DNA of 64,000 nucleotides from Mya arenaria (lineage: Eukaryota > Mollusca > Bivalvia > Myida > Myidae), in assembly GCF_026914265.1 (NCBI RefSeq), contig NC_069126.1, positions 35,963,725-36,027,724 on the forward strand, given 5' to 3'. The notes under the pieces were generated by a model that made no database searches, had not been told where the DNA came from, and saw only the letters and a list, made by a program, of their open reading frames with translations. Below, in pieces: positions 1 through 10,800 of the stretch. The position numbers and the translations under genes are program-made. Position 1 is the stretch's first letter, and each line of letters opens with the position of its first letter.

Positions 1-7
1 ATACATA

Positions 8-255
8 TTTGGCAGATTGTTCAAAATTTTGTTATTATTAATAGGTTACAACATGATTAACAACATCATTTTTTAAATTATAGGCTTTAAATATGTTATG
101 ATGTACTCACATATAATTTAAAAATAAACAAATAAATCGAAAACAGAAGTCTTAAATACTAACGATATAAAGTGTATCAAGAGCAGTAAAGATTTCAAAG
201 TTAACAACAATGATGTCCACAATGTTGTTAAATTCAACAGTGTTCTGAACAAACA
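8..255. mobile_element. Short palindromic-ended repeat with GTTAAC motifs, copy 1
   Basis: The left end (gcagattgttcaaaattttg) and right end (ttcaacagtgttctgaacaa) are related as imperfect inverted repeats, and the inner part carries GTTAACAACAAT. Two similar copies lie at 61420-61663 and 63427-63683. Size of about 250 bp and lack of coding capacity fit a MITE. Superfamily not determined. Confidence 0.5.
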
Positions 256-1272
256 GCATTAAAAGGTATGTTACTGAACTGTTTTTTTGTGTATCTGTTG
301 TACAATTATACAATGCATCATCACAGGTGGAAGTACCAGTCAGAAATGGTAAAAGAAAAGGTTTTTGATATAATTATATATAATATCATTAGCTTATTAT
401 CCCCCCCAGATGGGGATATTGTTGTGATGTCCTTCTGTCTGTGTACATTTTTCGATAGAAATATTTCACCAACTTTTTATTTTCCATTCAATGTACTTTA
501 CCTAAGGGGGATATTATTTCAACGAATTTGCTTGTTCAAGTTGTTCTATATAATATAATATAATATACTATTTATGTAAAAAAAAATTACCATCTTTGAC
601 GGATACTACCACCTGTGGGAAACATTACATGAACAGCTCTTTGTACCATGCCTCCCAAATGTTTGCTATATACCAAAGTAAGAAAACAATAACAACGGAA
701 GACAACAACAATTGAAAACAACAACTTAAAACCAATAAAATAAAAAAAATAAACTTAAACTGAACAGAATGACAACAACACAGTTACAACAGCTGAAAAT
801 CAGATTTAAACATAAACTAGATGATTACATTCAGTTTTGACATTCAGCCAACTGTCGTGATTGTAACTTTGTTGTCTTCAATAGTTGTTTTCTCAATACT
901 TAATAGTTGTTTTCTCAATACTAACATATGACTCACAAGCTTTGTTATTTTGTACTTTTATGTTAATCTATGGTTTGGATAGTTATATGAGTGACTAGCA
1001 GTTTTGATTTACTTTGAAATAAACTCAGTTTTTCATGATCATGAACAATTAAAAAAAAAAAAATACTGTAAGTCTAAATATTCAATTGATACATGTACAC
1101 ATGTAACTCATAAAAGCCAAGCATTGAATGCTCATTACAAAGCTGAGCAAAAATGTAAATTACAGTGAAAAATTACCCTAAAATGTTGAAGTTCTGAGTG
1201 GTAAATTTAGTAAAATCAAAACCGATTTTTGTTAGTTATCTACTTGAAAACGAATGATCTTAAGCAAATTAC

Positions 1273-1346
1273 CTTTTCCATTTCAACATAAATCTCTTCA
1301 AAGAATTCATCATAGTGCTGCTGAATTTCCATTTCATCCATTTGGA
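1273..1346 (-). other. U2AF1: U2AF1 alternative exon, version B (74 nt)
   Basis: This reads [18 protein letters not shown] then IYVEMEK, with acceptor TTTATCAG and donor GTAATT. It keeps the canonical HYDEFFEE core of animal U2AF35 but is one residue shorter at its end (EMEK against EMEEK or ELEDK). It lies about 1.8 kb downstream of version A in transcript order and is interchangeable with it in phase. It is probably the ancestral-like form by sequence; which version is used where cannot be read from DNA. Confidence 0.85.
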
Positions 1347-4300
1347 CTGATAAATAGAAAAAAGGATAATACGTAACATTGTTTCAGGGAATTTGCCTTG
1401 AAAATTAACATATCACTGAGGTAGCAGTAATCTCCTAGTAGGAAAATGCATTCAAATGCCTACCGTAACAATATTTATCTTTCTTGGGCCGTATTTATAA
1501 AGCATCTTAGAGAAAAAAACAGCTTCATAATAAAAAAATCCTTATTATTCACATTTAACCCCCCCTCTACTGTTCATTAAATTCCCTCAAGAATTCATAA
1601 TGTAGACAATTTTTTTCACATTAAATTCAGCTTTGGAAAAAAAGAAACATTATTTTTTATTTAATTAAAATTTAAACCTTACTTTCTTTACAAAAACAGC
1701 CTCTGAAACAGAACTTTCAAATTCATTAATTTTAACTCCAAGAAAACTAGAGGGCTTGAAAGATTTTTTCTGAACTTCTGAAAGATATACATACAAAAAA
1801 ACATGCCTACATTTTTGAACCTTTACATGTATCTCATGTACCACTATCCATTAAATAATTTATTTCAATAATGTTTCGCATCAAATTAGGATCAAACATA
1901 AACCATTGCTCAAAATAAGTTTTTTAGAGGCAGTTACATTCTCAAAGAAAAGTGAGCTTTATCCACATGAAAGAAACCCCACCCTGAATGTCTTATCAAA
2001 ATGAGAAGAATTGAATTAGAGATACTTTTTGAATGTATTTCAGAACAATTATGATTGGCTAATTTAGAATACATTTCTTAGGAAAAAAATGAAAATGCCA
2101 CTTTTTTCCACAACAGATAGCACAAAACTCATTTTTCGATGACAATATCATTCTTTTTTAAAATCTTCAATGTTTTCCTACTAGAAGACAAGCAAGCCTC
2201 AGTGACATCTAATGGCCGCTATACACCATTACACATGATACTCTACCTTTCAGTTCCCATAGTTAAGCTGGCTGAAAGTCAAACTGAATTAATAGCTGGA
2301 CCGAAACAAAAAGTCTACAAGTGAAAACAACCATGAACCTGCTTCAGATATTCATATCAGATATGGATGGATACTTTGTTAATGGATACTGGACAATAAA
2401 TGATGTGCTGACCCATGAGTGGCCATGACCATTTGTGATTTGAACAAATGTTTTATTTCACGCTTTCCAGTCTGTCTTTAAAATATGTCTCATCAAATCC
2501 TGATGAACTCACTGTTCAAAACAATGCGTAAATTGAAACATAATTTCACTGTTCATTTATGTTAATCTGTTAAAAAAGCGAATGTAAACACACCAAGTGC
2601 TGGATGGAAAAACCTTGGGTCAAAATCTGTAGTGATTTTCCAATCAAATATCAATTAATCAAAAAAATAATTACATAACTTATAAGCATGAAATAAAAAA
2701 GTCTTTGTTTCAGTGCAAAACTTGTAATATGTTTTACCTCGTGAGCACCAAATAAATATTTCACTCGAGGCAAAGCCACCACTGAAATTCAACGTTTTGA
2801 GCTCACTTGGTGAAATATATTGTTGAATTACACTTTCTCAAACAGTTATTCAATACATAAATTGGGTAAAGGTCATGGACTGCTTATCATACTATATTTA
2901 TAATTTGCTAGAAACAGGAAAACTAAAATGTGCACATAATCCTACCACTGAATTTTTACTTGTGTAATTATAATTTTATTAATAATATCATCCGAAACTA
3001 TAGTTTCTTTGATATTCTGAATAAAATGAAATGACAGGAGTGTGTGATAAATGAAGCAGATTCAACCAAATAGAATATTGAGGTCTCGTGTCTGGGTTGC
3101 CGTGGCAACAGACCTTATCTTCCAGCTCACAAAAAACTTCCTCAAAAAAGTTGTCAAAAGTCTGTTGTGCCTCCACCTCATCCATAGTTACTGAAACAAT
3201 ACATAGCAACAAGAAGTTACTGAAACAATACATAGCAACAAGAAGTTACTGAAACAATACATAGCAACAAGAAGTTACTGAAATAGTACATAGCAACAAG
3301 AAGTTACTGAAATAGTACATAGCAACAAGAAGTTACTGAAATAGTACATAGCAACAAGAAGTTACTGAAATGATCCAAAACAACAAGAAATCTTTATTTT
3401 TTTTAAAGTTGTAAATAACATCATATAAAAATGTAAAATAGTACAAATGTGTATATGTATAAAACATGTAAAACATTTTTAGGGGCTTTACCACTTCAAA
3501 TAAATTGCAGTACAATTGTAGGAAATTTACATAAATTATTTAAAATTAGTTATTAACTTGCTCTGTTCAACAAGGAGTTCTGATAATTTCATAAAGGAAG
3601 TTTGGAAGAACATTACTCCCTAGAACTGGGCTAAAACTTCCAAATTTGATTCCTTGAAGTTAAAAAAACATTGAAAGTTTTGCTTCTATTGTTAAATGCT
3701 TGAAAGTTTAAATTATTAAAACCTATTGTCTACATTACACATACTTTTTTGTCACATTATCAATCAGTCTTGAAGTAAAAGGAATTATCATGATAATTTT
3801 GTGAAGCTGGCAAGTTATAGTTGCAATTTTTTTCATGCTGAACTAGTAGTTGAAAAATAGAGGAAAATATTGCACTTATCAAGATACTAAAATTTCCACA
3901 ATTCTTCAAAAACTTCAAATATTGATGGTAAATTCTTTAATAATGTTAGCCATGGATCAACAAAGGGATACCACCAACATAACTGGACAGCAATTTACAC
4001 ATTTTTATGACAAGAATTAACGATTAACATACATTATAAAACACAAGTCATTAGTCAAGTGTTTATAACATAATGACTTTTGTTACGTATATGTATTTAC
4101 TATTATACAGTTTATTATATAATACACAGATGAAAGCATTTTTGACCATATTATGACTTCTAATAATATAATATGCTTTAACTATTTATAGCCAAGAACA
4201 ATTTTGACAAATCAGATAAAACAAAGGAACAATTATTTTACTTTTTCAACCCTTGTTTGTAGTATTTTTGCTCAAAAAAGTGTAGCGCTAATTTCTTTTC

Positions 4301-5533
4301 ATTTCTATCAACCTATGTGTTCAGTACATACTGTGAGATCCGTCAGCTGTGAGGGCAGCATTCTGTGGGTTAAGGTAGAGGTTCTGCAGCAAAACAGTCT
4401 GAAACAATGTAAAATATAGCATATACACTCTATGCATGAGTGCAGATGTCAACACAAAATAATCTTGCAATTAAAGTGTATGGAAATTGTTTTTGCATCT
4501 TTCCTGCTTGTTTTTAAATTGGGAAAGTTTAAACGAAATAGAATCTTTGCATAGTATTTATTTAAATGAAAGCATTTGAAAATAAATGTCTCAAGGTTTT
4601 GAAGCATTAAATAATGGCTTTGTTAGCTCTGCTCTCATCAACAGGAATCATTTGGGAAAATCATGACTGCCAGTATTGGATTTAAAGGTATCATCGTTTT
4701 CTACGTGACAAAACCACTCAACTGTCAGTGTAAAGCTAGACTGTCCTAGGTTTTTTTTACAAAATTGCAATGAAAACATGCTCTGTTTTGCTTATATTAT
4801 TTGCAAACAAGACTATTGTTGTAATCATTCTAATATGATTGTCAACCAATTTCTCGTAAAGAAAATAATAAATTATAATATATTAATTTAATATGTAAAA
4901 TAAAAGTAGTCTTCTCAAGACATCAATATATACCTGACTAAATGTTGGTTTGTTGTGCAATCTTGAACATCTTTCTCCGTGTCTGCATGCTCCGATTTTG
5001 AAGTAAAATGAGCAGTTGACTCTGAAATATTAAAAATGAACAATTATAATATATCATGGATGGGTGTGTGATGGGATGACGCCATTATTAATGCAATATG
5101 CCTTCACCTGGTTACTATGTAAACTAACAATAATAATTAATGAATGAATCAATAAATAACTGTTTTATTTTCAACATAAAAAAGCTAAATTAATGAAACA
5201 AAATTCACTTCGCATTGTTCATTTTTTATTTTATGATTAGTTACCCCACAAAATGATACAACAGCTAATAAGTGCGTTTTCCTGAAAACATTCAGGAAAC
5301 AAAGAATCTAGAAACAATGACAACCAGGTACGAACTGAAGTGAGTACGCAAGTGATACTTTAACGTCGAAAAACGACACCACAAAGAGCAATCAATAAAT
5401 AAACTATCAGGTCATAAAGTAAATTATATCCTGAGATGTTGTTTTACACATACTTTTATTACTTATGAACCGTATAAACTGTAAATTACTTGTCCTTTTC
5501 TGTTCCAAAAATCGATGCAAGATATTCGGCCAT
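1273..5533 (-). CDS. U2AF1: U2AF1 (U2AF35), small subunit of U2 auxiliary splicing factor, 3' part outside window
   Basis: Nuclear splicing factor that recognises the AG of the 3' splice site as partner of U2AF65. Exons read on the minus strand: 5490-5533 (start codon 5531-5533, [14 protein letters not shown]), 4934-5021 (first CCCH zinc finger, [18 protein letters not shown]), 4332-4398 (67 nt, [11 protein letters not shown]), then two alternative versions of the next exon at 3114-3190 and 1273-1346 (FDNFFEEVF or YDEFFEEIY), which begin the UHM/RRM. Splice phases match throughout: exon 1 ends with two bases, exon 3 with one base, and both alternatives restore phase 0. The residue order follows animal U2AF35 closely, so identification is very secure. 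The rest of the UHM, the second zinc finger and the RS tail should lie left of position 1; I found no further exon in 1-1272. The unusual points are the duplicated exon and the minisatellite over its acceptor. Confidence 0.96.
1347..3113. other. U2AF1 intron between alternative exon versions
   Basis: AT-rich non-coding DNA. A fragment near 1487-1590 begins gggccgtatttataaagcat, which resembles a dispersed repeat seen again near 7077 and 12525. A segment at 2735-2830 with ctcacttggtgaaatatatt is related in reverse orientation to one at 44160-44240, suggesting another dispersed repeat. I see no other exon. Confidence 0.4.
3114..3190 (-). other. U2AF1: U2AF1 alternative exon, version A (77 nt)
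   Basis: After the single base A left by the upstream exon it reads [18 protein letters not shown] then VFCELEDK. The acceptor is TTTCAG and the donor is the weak GTCTGT. It ends with ELEDK, the usual family length, but has TFDN where the family has HYDE. It encodes helix A of the UHM, whose acidic face contacts the U2AF65 ligand motif in known structures. Its 77 nt leaves remainder 2 on division by 3, as does the 74-nt version B, so joining both would shift the frame. Its acceptor lies inside the 29-bp minisatellite. Confidence 0.85.
3186..3388. repeat. 29-bp minisatellite over the acceptor of U2AF1 exon version A
   Basis: Units of 29 bp start at 3186, 3215, 3244, 3273, 3302 and 3331, with a degraded seventh at 3360. 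Read on the gene strand, each unit ends in TTTCAG followed by TAACT, so every unit contains a 3' splice-site AG with a short pyrimidine stretch. The AGTAACT left in each unit resembles a branch site for the next. The two units nearest the exon have TATTGTTTCAG; later units have TACTATTTCAG. Confidence 0.9.
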
Positions 5534-5737
5534 CTTTGTTGTGGTCTATTGATATTGATCAACACGTCCACACTCGAAACGGTTGCTCAAAGTTCCACAA
5601 TCCGTAAATGTTGAGGGGTAATATCATGGACCCATAGGTCCGTGGAAAATATATCTCTTTCCTTTCGCAGGGACTGTTATTTTCTGAGAATTTAAACGAT
5701 ATTTTACACCAGAGATATCAATAAAAAGTAAAATATT

Positions 5738-5962
5738 GTCCGGTAAGCGCAGTGGTTAGCGCACAAGCTTCTCACCTAGGCGACCCGGGTTCGATTCCCG
5801 GCTTGGGCGCATGTGAGTTTGGTTTGTGGTCACCAAGCCGGACAAGTGGGTTTTTCCGGGTTCTCCGGTTTTCCCCACAACACAAGACCACACTCTCGCG
5901 TAAAATCGTGCCAACGAGAGTGATTAATATAATAACTTGTTTCACAATCGTTCTAAAATAAA
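5738..5962 (+). mobile_element. tRNA-derived SINE, copy 1
   Basis: The tRNA-like head has an A-box-like agcgcagtggttagcgc and a B box ggttcgattcc. A conserved body follows (caagccggacaagtggg, ccccacaacacaagaccac) and the tail ends near tctaaaataaat. A second, more diverged copy in the same orientation lies at 48141-48392, so this is a dispersed family and not a tRNA gene. An open frame across the head and body is a by-product of the element. Confidence 0.85.
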
Positions 5963-6392
5963 TATGTTTAAAATAAAAGTAAAAGATAAGAGTCAGTTTG
6001 GAAATCGGAAACCGACCCTCTTGTTTAACGCCTTACCAATAAAAGCCTTACAACAAAACGATCTTTTAAAATATATTTGTAGGACTCTGATCTGTGGCCA
6101 GTCCCACAGATACTGTCAACATTGTTTACTGTACAATAATGGGCCATCGAGGATGTTGGCAGTTGCCCCAATATATCATTTAATAAGACTTATCAACAAA
6201 CTAATCATGGTTTTAGCCTTCGACCTTATTCCTCGTGTATTCGTTATATCAGTCTAGCACAAAAACTGTGAGGTGTTTAAAATAAGAAAGGTAGACCTCT
6301 ATTATCGTAAAGAAATAATTATTAAAAATAAAAACGACGTCCAATTCGAAACAATTTAAGATATTGAATGTGCCACGGAGCTAAAATTTATC

Positions 6393-6494
6393 ATGGCTGA
6401 CGTGAACACCTTAACTGTGCTGTTTACTGAGCAAGAAACCAGAGCTAGTGCCGTGGTGGTGAGATCGGGCCTGACGATTGAGTATTTTGTCTGA
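6393..6494 (+). CDS. Short open frame of 33 codons, unrecognised
   Basis: An ATG in a fair context starts MADVNTLTVLFTEQETRASA and the frame runs into the first satellite unit before stopping at 6492-6494. A possible donor (GTGGTG then GTGAGA) falls near 6460. The codons look plausible but there is no recognised family and no following exon was found. It may be a first exon of an unseen transcript or chance. Confidence 0.12.
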   Translation: MADVNTLTVLFTEQETRASAVVVRSGLTIEYFV

Positions 6495-6888
6495 TCAACC
6501 TATGTTTGGTAGTATGCCTATTTGATTGTTTGTCATATTAATACAGGTATGAATGTCAAATACAAATAGGTATCTATTTTCTTATTATTTTTCACTGAGT
6601 AACAACAACAACAACAACAATAACTACAACAACAACATTTAATTACCTAGATCTAGTGCCGTGGTGGTGAAATCGGGCCTGACGATTAAGTATTTTGTCT
6701 GATCAACCTATGTTTGGTAGTATGCCTATTTGATTGTTTGTCATATTGATACAGGTATGAATGTCAAATACAAATAGGTATCTATTTTCTTATTATTTTT
6801 CACTGAGTAACAACAACAACAACAACATTTAATTACCTAGATCTAGTGCCGTGGTGGTGAAATCGGGCCTGACGATTGAATATTTTGT
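6447..6888 (+). repeat. About 200-bp satellite with (AAC)n tail, interrupted
   Basis: Units start agtgccgtggtggtga at 6447, 6655 and 6845, giving periods of 208 and 190 bp; the difference is mainly in the AAC run. The third unit stops after ttttgtctg near 6888, and the missing body (catcaacctatgtttggta onward, with its own AAC run) resumes at about 7387-7520. About 500 bp of unrelated DNA therefore interrupts it. Confidence 0.8.
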
Positions 6889-7076
6889 CTGTTTCGCATA
6901 ATTAATAAAAGTAATTTTTTGGCAAAGCGCACTTCATTTCACGTAAGGATTCTTCAACGAGTGTTTGTTTTACCTTCACATTGTGGTATTGTAAAACTCT
7001 TGTTATTGAACGCTAGAGAACAATTCTTTAGTACAACAGCAAGCTCGAAAAAATAATAATATACATATCGAACAGG

Positions 7077-7300
7077 GGCCCGTTTCAGGAACGGATTTTA
7101 GTCGAAACTTCAGTAATCTTAAATCTGTATAAAAGTCACAAATGGCAATACGTTGAATTGTTTTATGTCCTCAACTTTGTGTTCATTTTAATACTGATTA
7201 AAGTTCAGTTCACTCAAAAAAACTATGACACCGCTAAGATAACTTCATTTTTATGGACTCAAACTCGACTAACTCAACACATACAACGCGCATTTATTAA
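7077..7300. repeat. Dispersed repeat beginning GGGGCCCGTTTCAGGA
   Basis: It shares aatctgta, gtgttcattttaa and taaagttcagt-like blocks with 12525-12740 (ggggctgttttaataaag) and its start with 1487. It is probably a short MITE-like family. The boundaries are approximate. Confidence 0.45.
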
Positions 7301-7386
7301 TTAAAGACGACCTTCCAGGAGATTTTCAATCTGATGTGATGAAATATTTAGTGAACATTTGGTTTGTTTTATTTAAAAATATTAGA

Positions 7387-7520
7387 CATCAACCTATGTT
7401 TGGTAATGTGTCTATTTGATTTTTGTAATATTGATATGGGTATGACTGTCAAATACAAATAGTTATCTATTTTCTCATTATTTTTCATTGAGTAACAACA
7501 ACAACAACAACAACAACATT
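7387..7520 (+). repeat. Displaced, diverged part of the 200-bp satellite
   Basis: This carries the body and (AAC)n tail of the unit starting at 6845. It is more diverged than the two complete units, which suggests it is the older edge of the array. Confidence 0.65.
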
Positions 7521-7858
7521 CAATTGTCAACAGTTATGTATACGTGCTTTTTTCCTGCCGAAATGCATTTATGAACACGTACGCTATTGGTACGTGCTGT
7601 ATATATTTCTTGTTCTCATTAATTGATATATGGCTGCATTGTAATTAAGATGTGCATAAATCTGTATTGGGGTGTATTATTGTAGTACTTGTGTCTGAAA
7701 ATGTTACCATCTGAAAATAACATTACTATGAGTGTTGTATACCTTGACAATGACCGGTTTTATGGGCAGACGTTTTGTCAAATACAAAATTGAAAGCTTT
7801 TACTTCCGGTAAAAATATTTAGAATTCTTGGGTGTGTCATTAAAATTAAACACACAAA

Positions 7859-10800
7859 ATGGTACGTATATTACTATAATTCGTAATGTTTATTGTTGCT
7901 ATGAATTAAACAAATCCTTCATTTATTATTTTCATTAATTGCCAAGTGATTTTGTCCAACATTATACCATGCCAATTTCAAATTTGACTGTTTCCTGATT
8001 GAAATTTGAGGTGACTCATTAATAGGAAGATTAAAGAGTGCAATGCAATTGTACATATAAAATCTACCTAATGCCTTGTTTGTCATTTTTGTGTGTATAG
8101 ATTTGGAATATCTAATCAAAAGGTGATGAGTTTTTCCGCTTCTCCACTTCTCACGTCATTTTGCGAACTCCGGCTCATCATCTACTAGTCATTCTAAAAT
8201 GCCGTCCAGGCCTGGACGGCATTTTAGAATGACTAATCATCTACATGCCATGTAACATGGGTACAGGACAAGTGAACCAGTGTCTAAGTGTACCATTTCA
8301 GGACCAAGTGAACCACATATGCATTATATAGTGGCTATTGTGTGATGGCACACTGCCTGAAAGGTGATAATAACTAGTAATTATTGCCATTTGAATGCAA
8401 GACTTAACACATTTGCTACACCATTAAAGATGTTTATTATGCTGTTAGAAATTGAAAAGGCATGAAACCTAAGACTTTTAAGCTTTATGACAATTAAAAT
8501 AGTACCGATTTTCACTTTATGATAGTAACATAAATAAAATAAGTAAATTCAACAAAGTAGGATGTATTGATAATATTTTCATTATAAGAATTTGAATGAA
8601 AAAGGTATTTTGTTTTTCATTTTTCTTTTCTTTTTTCAAAACATTGATATATCAAACTACAAAATTCTAATAAAAACTTTGATATGATTTAAAATTAGAT
8701 GGAAGCGAATATCCGAGTATCCAGATATCCGGATATCACGCAAGCGGGTATGTGTCACAAATCGTCTGCTAATTGGGTTTTTGCACAAGGCGTGATATTG
8801 TGTCCTTGTGCAGCACCCTGTAAAGTTCTATGACCTTGTTTACAATGACAAGTGTCTTATGATCTCAGATGTGCGTAATTGACACTAATTGGCACTAGTT
8901 GATATTAAACGGATTGATCATTAATCCGTAGGATTTGATCGATACGGGTCATGCAATCAAAGCTTTTAATGACCAATCATATTTTTGATGAATATGCATG
9001 AAGAAATTATTGCTATAGATCTGAAAAATAAATACAAAAACAAATTTATTTATCTTTTCACTTTCAATCAAATTTCCATCATTTTGCATCTTGTAATTTA
9101 TTTTTCATACGATATGTAAACATGTTTAGTTTATTGATCAATAAAAAAAAGTACACGCATGTAAAAAAAGAAAAATCAGATCGTCTTTTTGTCTTCATAT
9201 CTTTTCCGCAATTATATCCTTCATTACAAAACACCACAGAAATTGTAGGTATTGCATTAAATCAAACGATGTAATGAAATACAATTACAATCGACAATCA
9301 AATAATCAAAGCGTCATCCAACATGAAACCTGCTGATAAATAACAAACTCGAAAGCACGTGGCAGTAACCAAGCAACCACCTCGGCCGAAGTGACTATCA
9401 AATTCGCGAGGTGTTTATGTGGTTATTCATCATGAGTTTTATGACGTAAAATGAGTTGTTTAGCTTTAATTATAACATTATAAATTATTAAGACTGAGAA
9501 AGAATGAATGAAAAAGTGAAATTGCCATATGATGAATTATAAATTAAGTGGACAATTGTGTCAAATAACAGAAGGTGGGTGACATATAATAGGAAATTTA
9601 CTTTTTATGAAAACAATTTGAAACGAGTATCCGGATAGTATTCAAATACTTGATACGAATATCCGGATACCGATTTGGTATACGGTTTCCATCCCTATTA
9701 AAAATGTATTCATATTCCCTATTAAATCATTTATAACCAGGAAAATAAACTCTGAAACATAATGTAACATTAAGACAATATTCCCTATATAACATATAGA
9801 TGGTTGACTATGTCTCACCAAGTGGTTCACTTAGTCCTGATTCACTTGGGAAGTGGTTCACTTCGTCCTACATTCATCTACATCATCATTATTACAGCAT
9901 GGCATGATTCAAAATAAGCTTAAAAATTATTTTTTGAGCAAGAAATATGCTAGTGTGACAACTCAGGAATACTAAATTGGATTCAAGTTCAACCTTTGGT
10001 TAATCTAAAATTATAGATTTGTTATACGGGATTTTTCCAGTCCCTAACGTCTAAACGGGTTTGTTCAAAAACCGGGTGTGTTTTGAAAAATATTGAAATT
10101 GTATTAAGTGAAGTATTTTATGGTTTAAATTGATCATAAAGGTTTATATTCATAATTTACCAAGTGAAAAGTTATTTTGCACAAAACAAGCATTTAATGC
10201 ATTAAAACACATTATTTACCTTTCCAATAAAACGAAAGTTGACTGACACAGACAACAATTATGCCAAGCGGAACAACTCGACCCGATTGTAATAACTCAG
10301 CCACCTCCGACAAGCTTCGAGATAGACCTCGTAAATTCAATCGTTACAACTCGGCCATGACCGAAATGTTCAGATTGTTTAAAAATTGTGCCCTTGCAGA
10401 TGCCCTTCATGTATATATCGCTATGTTTTGACAGCAAGAAATGAAAAAAACACGTCGAACTCATAATTATTCGTAGGATATGACATTTTTATGTATGAAA
10501 CTGATATAAAATAACAATCTGGTAATATTTCTTGTTTTTTTTAGATGTTAAATTCTTTAACCCGGAATCCCGATCGGAATAACTACCCACTTTTGATACT
10601 AAACAATTTGTATGTGAAGGATTTGCCATATCAAAAAAACGTAAAAAAGTCTGTAAACGTACAATTATTTGGACTAACCTTTGGTTAGCTACAATAATGA
10701 GCGATCAGAGATACTTTTTTATTATTTTGACATTTCTTATGTACCCCTGTAACGCTACAACTCTCTACCATTTAGCACTGGGCGAAAGAATATATAGTAC

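Larger units (their letters stand above)
5534..7858. other. Divergent intergenic region between U2AF1 and the myosin light chain gene
   Basis: The two start codons point away from each other across about 2.3 kb. The space holds the SINE at 5738-5962, the satellite at 6447-6888 with a displaced part at 7387-7520, and a dispersed repeat at 7077-7300. No convincing TATA box or gene was identified. Confidence 0.5.

Noticed and set aside
5752-5961. 69-codon open frame on the plus strand
   Set aside because: It runs through the SINE head and body and has no protein meaning.
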